Shown: positions 1 through 6,917 of the stretch, piece by piece | Numbering within the stretch: the stretch's first letter is position 1 | How the letters are laid out: every line of letters begins with the position of its first letter | Source of the DNA: Halanaerobium sp041694515 | GTDB taxonomy: Bacteria > Bacillota > Halanaerobiia > Halanaerobiales > Halanaerobiaceae | NCBI GenBank assembly: GCA_041694515.1 | Contig: JASMSZ010000104.1 | Span: forward strand, 1 to 21,244 | Reading direction: 5' to 3' | DNA: 21,244 bases | Position numbers and translations under genes: made by a program | The notes under the pieces: generated by a model | Database searches by the model: none | Told to the model about the DNA's origin: nothing | The model's input: only the letters and a program-made list of their open reading frames with translations

Positions 1-372
1 ATAACGACTAATTTTTTTTACAATCTTTAAAGTTGCCAGCTGACCATTAATTAGAGTGCGATTGCGACCATTTTCTCTAATCTCACGGGCAATTAAAATA
101 CCATTTTCTTCTTTTTCTATGCCTGCTTCAGTTAAAATATCATTGATAATTTTTAGTTCTTCAGGCTGAAAAAAAGCGGAAATATATGCTGCCTTTTTTC
201 CACTTCGAATAACATCAGTATTTGCTCTGGCCCCCAGTAATAAATCAAGAGCACCAATAATTATTGATTTACCTGCACCAGTTTCTCCACTTAAAATATT
301 TAATCCCTGCTTAAAATTAATATTAACCTTATTTATTAAGGCAAAGTTTTTTACCTGTAAATCACTGAGCAT
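1..372 (-). CDS. recN: DNA repair ATPase RecN, N-terminal part (cut by window edge)
   Basis: The minus strand opens with ATG at 372, preceded by AGGAGG at a normal distance, and stays open for 124 codons to the window edge. The product begins MLSDLQVKNFALINKVNINF and carries the P-loop GETGAGKS at about residues 29-36, followed by IIIGALDLLLGARA. This is the typical head of RecN, the SMC-like ATPase that acts early in double-strand break repair. The rest of the protein (coiled coil and C-terminal ATPase half) lies outside the window. It is the last visible gene of the xseA-to-recN cluster, 18 bp after nadK. In many Clostridia argR sits between nadK and recN; here there is no room for it. RecN is preferred over RecF or SbcC because of the motif spelling and the neighbours. 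Confidence 0.93.
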   Translation of the reverse strand, partial: MLSDLQVKNFALINKVNINFKQGLNILSGETGAGKSIIIGALDLLLGARANTDVIRSGKKAAYISAFFQPEELKIINDILTEAGIEKEENGILIAREIRENGRNRTLINGQLATLKIVKKISRY

Positions 373-390
373 AAGCTTTCCTCCTGTCAA

Positions 391-1245
391 TTAAGCAAGA
401 TTCATTTTTTCCTTAACGATAGTATAAAAAGTCCTATCAGGTAATTTGATAATTGATAATTCCTGGTCTGCACCACTAATATAAATTTCATCTCCAGGAA
501 TGATTTCATTTTTCTGTCTACCATCAGCACAACCTTTAACTGAGCGTCCATCACTATCAACTTTAATTCTAATTTCTTCTTGATCTGAGATTACCATTGG
601 ACGTAAATGGAGGTTATGGGGACAAATTGGAGTTATTAAAATTGCCTGAATTTGACGGGGATTTATTATTGGGCCCCCTGCTGAAAGGGAATAAGCTGTA
701 GAACCAGTTGGAGTGGCAATAATTAAACCATCACCGCGAAAGTTATTGACAAGTTCTTTGTTGATATATAGTTCAATTTTGAGCATTTGGGAGTCTGGAT
801 CTCTGTTTATAACATAATCGTTAAGTGCATAGCTGCTGTTAATTTTCTCTTCCTCACGATAATGTTCTGTCTTGAGCATCATTCTTTTTTCAATATTATA
901 ATTGTTGCTATCCATCATCTCCAGTGCCTTTGTTAACTCATCAGTCTCAACATCAGTTAAAAAACCTAGATGACCAACATTAATACCCAGAAGAGGAATA
1001 TCACTGCCGATAAAATGATGAGAGCTGTGCAGAAAAGTTCCATCACCACCAATTATGATAATATAGTCAGCTTCTTTTTTGATCTGCTCATAATCAGCTT
1101 TTCTATCTTTTTGCGCAAGCTGAAAAGCAGCATGTTCCTCGATTAAAAACTCCTTATCCCTCGCTTCAAACCATTCGATAGCTCTTTCTGCTACAGTAAA
1201 AGCTTCTTTTTTGTCCAAATTTACTATTAATGCAGCTTTATCCAT
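391..1245 (-). CDS. nadK: NAD kinase
   Basis: ATP-dependent phosphorylation of NAD to NADP. The 284-residue product has the kinase signature GGDGTFLHSS, then NVGHLGFLTDVE, and the C-terminal-domain motif GDGLIIATPTGSTAYSLSAG, which forms the NAD site. The reading frame is open upstream to 1320, but that extension lies inside tlyA. The ATG at 1243-1245 (MDKAALIVN) is chosen because GGGAGG stands eight bases before it and because family members start at this point. Only one base separates the tlyA stop from this ATG, so the ribosome site lies in the last tlyA codons and the two are probably translationally coupled. NADP supply fits a cluster that also feeds the NADPH-requiring MEP pathway and lies near nfnAB, although a regulatory link is not shown. 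Confidence 0.95.
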   Translation of the reverse strand: MDKAALIVNLDKKEAFTVAERAIEWFEARDKEFLIEEHAAFQLAQKDRKADYEQIKKEADYIIIIGGDGTFLHSSHHFIGSDIPLLGINVGHLGFLTDVETDELTKALEMMDSNNYNIEKRMMLKTEHYREEEKINSSYALNDYVINRDPDSQMLKIELYINKELVNNFRGDGLIIATPTGSTAYSLSAGGPIINPRQIQAILITPICPHNLHLRPMVISDQEEIRIKVDSDGRSVKGCADGRQKNEIIPGDEIYISGADQELSIIKLPDRTFYTIVKEKMNLA

Positions 1246-1246
1246 T

Positions 1247-2074
1247 TTAAGAACCTCCCAGTTCTGAATGAGCAGTATTAACCAGTTTATCAATTTTCTG
1301 CTGCCAGCTCTGGCGGTCAAATCCAGCAGTCCTCTCAGTAAAACGTAGATGGATTAAATACTCAATATTTTTGCTTGCAGCACCGGTTATCGGTGAATAA
1401 TCAAGAGCAAGTGGCTCAAAACCTTCTTCAAGAAAAAAATCACTTAAACTTTCAATCACATCTATATGAACAGCAGGATCCTTAACCACACCATTTTTCC
1501 CAACCCGCTCTCGACCAGCTTCAAATTGTGGTTTGATTAAGGCAATAAAATCTCCATTCTGCTCTATAAATTTTTTTACTCCCGGTGCAATTAAGCGCAG
1601 AGAAATAAAAGAAACATCAGTTACAATTAATGGAACTTCAACCGGCAGCTGATCCTTTTCTAAATGACGGAAATTACATCTTTCAAAGACTTCAACCCGC
1701 TCATCCTGTCTAAGTTTCCAGGCAAGCTGTCCATAACCGACATCTATTGCATAAACTTTTCGGGCTCCATGCTGTAATAAACAATCAGTAAATCCTCCTG
1801 TGGAGGCACCAATATCTAATGCTTCTTTTCCCGTAGGATCAATATCAAAAAAATTTAAAGCCTTCTCAAGTTTAAGACCCCCACGACTTACATACGGGTT
1901 TTTATCACCTCTAAACTCAATGTCTGCATCTGGATCAACCTGAGTCCCTGCTTTATCTTCCCTCTGACCATTAACAAAAACCAGTCCAGCCATAATAGCC
2001 CTTTTAGCCCGGGAGCGGCTTTTAAATAACCCCCGTTCAGTTACTACAATATCTAATCTTTCTTTTCCGGCCAT
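1247..2074 (-). CDS. tlyA: TlyA-family rRNA 2'-O-methyltransferase (hemolysin A family)
   Basis: SAM-dependent ribose methyltransferase of the TlyA family, known in Mycobacterium to methylate cytidines in 16S and 23S rRNA. The 275-residue protein begins with an S4 RNA-binding domain (about residues 5-65: LDIVVTERGLF, RAIMAGLVFVNG). An FtsJ-like Rossmann domain follows, with the SAM motif ALDIGASTGGFTDCLLQ near residue 85 and LIKPQFEAGRE near 180. The ATG at 2074 lies within the end of dxs (22-base overlap in another frame), with AGAGGAGG ten bases upstream, so this start is well supported. The name hemolysin is historical; rRNA modification is the likely role. Which of the two rRNA sites is modified here cannot be told from the sequence. 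Confidence 0.93.
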   Translation of the reverse strand: MAGKERLDIVVTERGLFKSRSRAKRAIMAGLVFVNGQREDKAGTQVDPDADIEFRGDKNPYVSRGGLKLEKALNFFDIDPTGKEALDIGASTGGFTDCLLQHGARKVYAIDVGYGQLAWKLRQDERVEVFERCNFRHLEKDQLPVEVPLIVTDVSFISLRLIAPGVKKFIEQNGDFIALIKPQFEAGRERVGKNGVVKDPAVHIDVIESLSDFFLEEGFEPLALDYSPITGAASKNIEYLIHLRFTERTAGFDRQSWQQKIDKLVNTAHSELGGS

Positions 2075-3984
2075 ATTTTATTAACCTCCTCTGCTTGAGC
2101 AAGCAAAGAAAGTGCTTTTTTAAGAATACCTCTGGCATCAAGCTGATATTCCTTTCTCATTTCTTCCATTCCTCCATGGGTCACAAACTCATCACCAACA
2201 CCGATTCTCTTGAAATTTTTAAGGGGAATACCTCTATCTGCAGCAAGCTCCAACACTGCGGAAGAAAAGCCACCCGCTAAAACCTGTTCCTCAACTGTTA
2301 TTATGTTTTTAGAGTTTTTAAGAGCCCGGATGATCATTTTTTCATCCAGAGGTTTGATAAATCTGGCATCAACTAAAGCAGTTTGATGATTATTGTTATT
2401 TAGTATTTCAGCAGCTTTCCGTGCCGGCTCAACAGTTGAACCCACAGCTAATATTGTGAGATCCATTTCCTCTTTAATTTTAATTAATTCTTCTGCTTTT
2501 CCAATTTCTATTTCTTTTAAATCACTAACTTTTTGGGGAATATATTTTCCAGCTGCACTACCTCGAGGATAGCGCAGCACTGCCGGTCCCTGATAGTTAA
2601 CAGCAGTAAAAAGCATCTGCTGCAGTTGTTCAGCATCTCTGACTGCCATCATAACTAAATTGGGAACAGGACGCAAAAATGAATAATCAAATAGACCCTG
2701 ATGGGTTTCACCATCATTACCAACAATTCCTGCCCGATCAACAGCTATAGTTAAATCAACATTCTGGATTGCCGCATCATGAATCACCTGATCATAGGCT
2801 CTCTGTAAAAAAGTAGAATAGATAGCACAAACAGGCTTCATTCCACCTTTTGCCAGTCCGGTACTCATAGTTATGGCATGCTGTTCTGCAATTCCAACAT
2901 CATAATATCTCTCTGGATATGAGTTGGCAAAAATTTCCATACCTGTTCCTGAAGGCATAGCAGCAGTTATACCGGCAATTCTTTTATCCACAGCTGCCAT
3001 TCTGTTTAATGTTTCTCCAAAAATCTGGCTGTAACTTGCTTTAGTTTTCACCTTTTTAGAACTGCCATCTTCAATATTAAAAGGACCTACTCCATGAAAT
3101 TTATCAGGGTTATTTTCAGCAGGTGGATAACCTTTGCCTTTCCTGGTTATTACATGTAAAAGTACAGGTCCAGCTACTGCTTCTGCCTGTTCAAAATATT
3201 TCATAAGTTCAATTATATTATGCCCGTCAACAGGACCGAGATAATTAAAACCAAACTCCTCAAAAAGTACCCCCTGAATAAAACTATATTTTAAAGCATC
3301 TTTTACACGATCAACAGTATTCGATACTGTTTTCCCGAATTTAGGTATTTTATTAATCAAAAATTCTATATCTTCTTTTACTTTTTTTAAGGTAGGATCA
3401 TTTCTTAAATGAGATAAATAATTAGAAATAGCGCCTACATTATTAGCGATTGACATCTCGTTATCATTTAAAATTACATTAATATTACTCCCAATATGAC
3501 CGGCATGATTCAATGCTTCAAAAGCCATACCGCCAGTTAGAGCACCATCTCCAATCACTGCATAGATATCACCAATTTGATCTAGATTCTCTCGAGCCAG
3601 GGAGAGTCCAACTGCAGCAGAAATCGAGGTACTGCTGTGACCGGCACCAATAATATCATGAGGAGATTCACTGCACTTAGGATAGCCACTGATTCCATCC
3701 TTCTGCCGCAAATTAACAAAACAATCTTTGCGTCCTGTTAATATTTTATGGGTATATGCCTGATGTCCGACATCCCAGATAATTTTATCTGTAGGACTAT
3801 TTAAATAATGATGTAGGGCAATAGTCAGCTCAACTGTTCCCAGATTAGAAGCCAGATGCCCACCAGTCTGTGAAATATTTTTTAATAAAAACTCCCGGAT
3901 TTCAGAAGCCAATTCTTTAAGCTGAGAACCCTTCAATTCTTTTAAATCATCTATTCCATTTATTTTTGATAAATAATCAGTCAT
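2053..3984 (-). CDS. dxs: 1-deoxy-D-xylulose-5-phosphate synthase
   Basis: Thiamine-diphosphate enzyme that condenses pyruvate and glyceraldehyde 3-phosphate, the first step of the MEP isoprenoid pathway. Visible motifs: DVGHQAYTHKILTG near residue 75; the ThDP/metal motif GDGALTGGMAFEALNHAG leading to ILNDNEMSI; YDVGIAEQHA with the catalytic Glu in the transketolase-like middle domain; and DRAGIVGNDGETHQGLFDYS. At 643 residues the length is normal. A GTG at 3993 could extend the frame by three codons, but it lies inside the GAGGTGG ribosome site, so the ATG at 3984 is chosen. That ATG shares its A with the TAA of the small frameshifted gene upstream (TAATG), a sign of coupling in the ancestral operon. 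The 3' end overlaps tlyA by 22 bases. Confidence 0.97.
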   Translation of the reverse strand: MTDYLSKINGIDDLKELKGSQLKELASEIREFLLKNISQTGGHLASNLGTVELTIALHHYLNSPTDKIIWDVGHQAYTHKILTGRKDCFVNLRQKDGISGYPKCSESPHDIIGAGHSSTSISAAVGLSLARENLDQIGDIYAVIGDGALTGGMAFEALNHAGHIGSNINVILNDNEMSIANNVGAISNYLSHLRNDPTLKKVKEDIEFLINKIPKFGKTVSNTVDRVKDALKYSFIQGVLFEEFGFNYLGPVDGHNIIELMKYFEQAEAVAGPVLLHVITRKGKGYPPAENNPDKFHGVGPFNIEDGSSKKVKTKASYSQIFGETLNRMAAVDKRIAGITAAMPSGTGMEIFANSYPERYYDVGIAEQHAITMSTGLAKGGMKPVCAIYSTFLQRAYDQVIHDAAIQNVDLTIAVDRAGIVGNDGETHQGLFDYSFLRPVPNLVMMAVRDAEQLQQMLFTAVNYQGPAVLRYPRGSAAGKYIPQKVSDLKEIEIGKAEELIKIKEEMDLTILAVGSTVEPARKAAEILNNNNHQTALVDARFIKPLDEKMIIRALKNSKNIITVEEQVLAGGFSSAVLELAADRGIPLKNFKRIGVGDEFVTHGGMEEMRKEYQLDARGILKKALSLLAQAEEVNKIWPEKKD

Positions 3985-4326
3985 TAATTCCACCTCTTTT
4001 TTAGAAAGCCGTAAATTTTATTATAGACAAGATGAAAAAACTCTAAAAAGCGGCCAACACCGAAATCACAAATTAAACTGGCCACTTTATCACCATTTTT
4101 TGCCCAAAAATTTTCCTGGCAGCTTTAGCATTAAAAGGTTCAGTTCTGGCAGCAGCTGCTACCCCTACCATATCTACTAAAACACCTACTATAATAATAA
4201 TTAACAGTATTATTACTGCCATCGGTAATGGTACAAACTGTACCTGTGTCTGTGAAACGGAAGAGACACTTACCGCAATAAAAAAATCATTATAGCAATA
4301 ATAATACTGCTCTTTAATTTAGCCAA
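3984..4326 (-). pseudogene. Frameshifted small membrane-protein gene in the OapA position (ispA-dxs gap)
   Basis: A TTG start at 4326, with GAGGTG seven bases upstream, opens a frame that breaks after about 15 codons in a 7-base T run (4280-4286). Restoring one base there, and one in the 6-base A run at 4096-4101, gives a continuous 114-residue protein whose TAA (3986-3984) overlaps the dxs ATG. The reconstructed product has a first membrane segment (about residues 6-24), a second (about 36-60, ending GVLVDMVGVAAAARTEPF), a basic stretch AARKIFGQK, then NGDKVASLICD and an aromatic/basic tail. This resembles my recollection of the N-terminal half of OapA, the membrane partner of OLE RNA encoded between OLE and dxs; the C-terminal membrane half is absent. 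There are no other in-frame stops, so the lesions are either recent or homopolymer sequencing errors. The family assignment is inference. Confidence 0.6.
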
Positions 4327-4352
4327 AAATATTCACCTCAATTAATAAAATA

Positions 4353-4450
4353 ACAGATGTAATATAATAGATAAATGAAGTGTCATAGGTCCAGCCGATT
4401 CAACTCAGGGCTGGATCCAGGCACCTGTGTTTTGCTACTGCGTCATCTGT
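4353..4450 (-). ncRNA. Candidate structured RNA (compact OLE-like RNA or leader element)
   Basis: On the minus strand the element begins ACAGATGACGC (from 4450) and ends in CATCTGT (4359-4353). The two ends form a 7-bp terminal helix. Inside, 4424-4380 folds into a long hairpin: GTG/CAC base, an internal loop, then GG(A)TCCAGCC pairing with GGCTGGACC with one bulged A, capped by a 12-nt loop CTGAGTTGAATC. The element is noticeably more GC-rich than its surroundings. It lies just after a promoter and 14 nt before the ribosome site of the small membrane gene. Its place between ispA and dxs is that of OLE RNA, but it is only about one sixth of OLE length. It could instead be a cis-regulatory leader; I recognise no known riboswitch class. 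Sequence and pairings are seen; identity is inferred. Confidence 0.5.
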
Positions 4451-4460
4451 ATTTTAACTA

Positions 4461-4489
4461 ATTATAACACATTTGTTTAGTCCCTTCAA
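4461..4489 (-). promoter_or_regulatory. Promoter for the structured RNA and dxs-recN segment
   Basis: On the minus strand TTGAAG (4489-4484) and TATAAT (4466-4461) are separated by exactly 17 bases, and TGT directly before the -10 gives an extended -10. The -35 box abuts the ispA stop codon. Expected initiation near 4454 would place the 5' end of the RNA four or five bases before the terminal helix, which supports both the promoter and the RNA boundary. It would also give dxs, tlyA, nadK and recN an internal promoter independent of xseA-xseB-ispA. Confidence 0.7.
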
Positions 4490-5371
4490 TTAATGCTGTC
4501 TTTTAAAAATATAATCAACTAAATCCTTTAAATTCTGAGCTCGAGACCCAAAAATATTTAACTCATTTTTGGCTCTTTGAGCATGTTCGGCAGCTGCTTT
4601 TTTTGCAGCTTCAACTCCTATTAATTTAGGATAGGTTGATTTATTTAATTCTTCATCTCTGCCAACAACCTTGCCCAGTTTTTCTGTGTCTCCCGTTAAA
4701 TCAAGTAGATCGTCAATAATCTGGAATAAAACACCAATATTTTCTGCATAAGCTAATAGTGCTTTTTTTTCTTCACTATTAAAATCAGAACAGTAGAGTC
4801 CATTTAAAACAGAAGCCTTAATTAAAGCTCCTGTTTTGGCTCTATGTACCCTCTGCATTTCTGCCAGAGACAATTTATTATTCTCAGCCTCAATGTCCAG
4901 GACCTGACCGCCTACCATTCCCTGATAGCCGGAAAATTTTGCTGTGTTAGCAATTATTTTAATTTTAGCTTCTGGCTTAAGTTCCAGTTCTGTTAGGACT
5001 TCAAAGGCATAAGTTAAAAGAGCATCACCCGCTAAAATTGCAGCTGCTTCACCAAAAACAAGATGATTAGTTTTTTTACCCCGACGCAGGTCATCATTAT
5101 CCATTGCTGGCAGATCATCATGGATTAATGAATAACTATGAATCATCTCCAGAGCTGAACCAGCCTTTAATGCAGCCTGATAATTACCCCCCAGTAATTC
5201 TACAGTTAAAAGTGATAATACAGGTCTGATTCTTTTCCCTCCAGAAAGCAGGGTATATTTCATGGCCTCAGTCAACTGAGGTGCTATTTCTCCTTTTAAG
5301 GTCATCAATTCTTCTAACTTTAATTCCACTTCTTCAGCCTTTGCTGCCAGTATTTTTTCTATTTCCTGCAA
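4490..5371 (-). CDS. ispA: Farnesyl diphosphate synthase (geranyltranstransferase)
   Basis: Trans-prenyltransferase that condenses IPP with DMAPP and GPP to make farnesyl diphosphate. In the 293-residue product the motifs run GGKRIRPVL (about 45-53), the first aspartate-rich motif HDDLPAMDNDDLRRG (about 85-99), the KT of HRAKTGAL, and the second aspartate-rich motif QIIDDLLDLTGD (about 217-228). The DDxxxxD spacing with Tyr five residues before the first Asp pair fits bacterial type II FPP synthases rather than long-chain enzymes. The start is TTG at 5371, preceded by AGGAGG seven bases upstream; no ATG fits. Two bases separate it from the xseB stop, so coupling is likely. It works with dxs in this cluster to supply polyprenol and quinone precursors. 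Confidence 0.94.
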   Translation of the reverse strand: MQEIEKILAAKAEEVELKLEELMTLKGEIAPQLTEAMKYTLLSGGKRIRPVLSLLTVELLGGNYQAALKAGSALEMIHSYSLIHDDLPAMDNDDLRRGKKTNHLVFGEAAAILAGDALLTYAFEVLTELELKPEAKIKIIANTAKFSGYQGMVGGQVLDIEAENNKLSLAEMQRVHRAKTGALIKASVLNGLYCSDFNSEEKKALLAYAENIGVLFQIIDDLLDLTGDTEKLGKVVGRDEELNKSTYPKLIGVEAAKKAAAEHAQRAKNELNIFGSRAQNLKDLVDYIFKRQH

Positions 5372-5373
5372 TT

Positions 5374-5655
5374 CTAATCCTCCTCAATCTCTGACTCAAA
5401 AGGTACTTCTTCAGTAAACTCATTATCTTCTTCCAGCATTAACTCTATTTTCTTTTCTGCTTTATCAAGTTTTTGATGACAGAATTTAAGCAGTTTCATT
5501 CCCTGACTGAATTCAGCAAGGGTCTTATCCAGTGAAAGACCACCTTTTTCAAGATCTTCTACAATTTGTTGTAGTTTTTCTAAAGCTGTTTCAAAATCTA
5601 AATTTTCAGTATCAATTTTCTCAGCTTCTTTAACTTTCTCATTTTTTTTAGCCAT
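5374..5655 (-). CDS. xseB: Exodeoxyribonuclease VII small subunit
   Basis: Small subunit of exonuclease VII, which with XseA degrades single-stranded DNA from both ends. The product of about 93 residues has the family core NLDFETALEKLQQIVEDLEKGGL, followed by SLDKTLAEFSQGMKLLKFCHQKLDKAEKKIELM, an amphipathic two-helix hairpin that binds XseA, and an acidic tail. The frame is open from an ATG at 5667. The ATG at 5655 (MAKKNEK) is preferred because GGTGAT lies just before it and family members are short. This start overlaps the xseA stop by eight bases (ATGGCTAA), giving tight coupling and balanced subunit synthesis. The extra four residues of the upstream start cannot be excluded. Confidence 0.93.
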   Translation of the reverse strand: MAKKNEKVKEAEKIDTENLDFETALEKLQQIVEDLEKGGLSLDKTLAEFSQGMKLLKFCHQKLDKAEKKIELMLEEDNEFTEEVPFESEIEED

Positions 5656-6904
5656 TAATATCACCATCTTTTCTACTAGCTTTTACTTCCAAATCTGCCA
5701 GGCCGTCACTCAAACGTGCCTGCAGCTGATCTCCAGCTTCTATTTGATTTACCGACTTAATTGTTTTTTCTTTCCGATCCTGCAGTATAGCATATCCTCG
5801 GTCAAGAGTCTTTAGTGGACTTAAATTATTTAATCGCTGATATAACAGCTGATATCTGTTTTCCCAGACATTATATTTTTTTTCAATCTGGTGTTCTAAT
5901 TTTGTCTCAAGACTATCAAGTTCCTGTTCATAATTCCGGAAAAGTTCTTCTGGTGAAGCAAAAATCCTTCTTTCAGAAATACTCTGCAGCCTATTCTGCA
6001 GTTCTTTAATCCTGGCAGAACTGCTGTTTAAAAGACGCTGAGTTAAATTATCAAGTCTATTTAAAATTTCTTCCCTATTAGCAGTAGCCAGCTCTGCTGC
6101 GGCCGAAGGAGTGGGAGCCCGCAAATCAGCCACAAAATCTGAAATGGTAAAATCGGTTTCGTGTCCAACTCCGCTAATCACCGGCAGACTAGAGTTATAA
6201 ATAGCCCGGGCCACCTCTTCCTCATTAAAGGGCCAGAGATCCTCAATTGAGCCGCCACCACGGCTGATGATTATTAAATCAATATCATCCCGACTGTTTA
6301 AATATTCAATCCCGGCAGTAATTTCTCCCTTAGCAAGATTACCCTGTACATGAGCAGGAACTATTAGAACCGAAAAATTGCCGCTCCGTCTCTTCATTAC
6401 CGAAAGTATATCTCTAATAGCGGCCCCGGTAGGAGAAGTCACAATTCCAATTTTGCTGGCCAAAAGTGGTATCTCCTTTTTCTTAGCTTCCGCAAAAAGA
6501 CCTTCTTTTTCCAGTCTGGCCTTCAATTTTTCAAATGCTTCGTATAATTTACCCTTACCTGCTTTTTCCATCTCCCGGGCATAAAATTGATATTCTCCCC
6601 GCTGAGCATAAATATCTAAATTACCCCTGGCCTCAACCTGCATTCCTGCTTCCGGCTCAAAATCCAGAGAGGAATTATAACCTTTAAACATAACTGTTTT
6701 CAGCTGAGAATTTTTATCCTTTAAAGTAAAATACATATGACCTGAACTGTGGTGATAAAAATTGGATATTTCACCACTAATCCAGAAGTCAGAAAGAAGA
6801 GCATCTTCTTTAATTAAAGCCTGAAGATACCCTGTAATTTCTGCTACTGTATAGATCTTTTTTTCTTTTTTTGAAAACAAATCATCCTGATATAAATCTG
6901 ACAT
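5648..6904 (-). CDS. xseA: Exodeoxyribonuclease VII large subunit
   Basis: Catalytic subunit of exonuclease VII. The product (418 residues from ATG 6904) starts with an OB-fold (ISNFYHHSSGHMYFTLKD, YAQRGEYQFYAREM). The nuclease domain follows, with IGIVTSPTGAAIRDILSV near residue 140, DLIIISRGGGSIEDLWPFNEE near 200, and GVGHETDFTISDFVADLRAP with the TPSAAAE segment near 245. A long helical region (about 280-370) and the C-terminal LDRGYAILQD complete the usual architecture. A GTG at 6916 would add four residues (MVDF); the ribosome site between nfnB and xseA is weak, so the choice between 6916 and 6904 is open. In many Clostridia xseA follows nusB and folD directly; here nfnAB, a tRNA and an aminotransferase gene intervene. 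Confidence 0.94.
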   Translation of the reverse strand: MSDLYQDDLFSKKEKKIYTVAEITGYLQALIKEDALLSDFWISGEISNFYHHSSGHMYFTLKDKNSQLKTVMFKGYNSSLDFEPEAGMQVEARGNLDIYAQRGEYQFYAREMEKAGKGKLYEAFEKLKARLEKEGLFAEAKKKEIPLLASKIGIVTSPTGAAIRDILSVMKRRSGNFSVLIVPAHVQGNLAKGEITAGIEYLNSRDDIDLIIISRGGGSIEDLWPFNEEEVARAIYNSSLPVISGVGHETDFTISDFVADLRAPTPSAAAELATANREEILNRLDNLTQRLLNSSSARIKELQNRLQSISERRIFASPEELFRNYEQELDSLETKLEHQIEKKYNVWENRYQLLYQRLNNLSPLKTLDRGYAILQDRKEKTIKSVNQIEAGDQLQARLSDGLADLEVKASRKDGDING

Positions 6905-6917
6905 AAAATCAACCACT

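Noticed and set aside
1246..1320. N-terminal extension of NAD kinase
   Set aside because: The extra 25 residues lie within tlyA, have no ribosome site, and do not resemble NadK; ATG 1245 has GGGAGG upstream.
4353..4450. Known riboswitch class (TPP, cyclic-di-GMP, fluoride, SAM and similar)
   Set aside because: The conserved core strings of these classes that I know do not appear, and no terminator or anti-terminator follows.
4327..4489. Full-length OLE RNA
   Set aside because: Only 163 nt are available between the ispA stop and the next ribosome site, against about 600 nt for known OLE RNAs. Only a reduced form can be proposed.
5815..6584. Plus-strand open frames opposite xseA, and similar ones opposite nfnAB, the aminotransferase gene, the Asp23-family gene and pilQ
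   Set aside because: They are low-complexity antisense frames without ribosome sites or recognisable domains, lying opposite well-supported genes.
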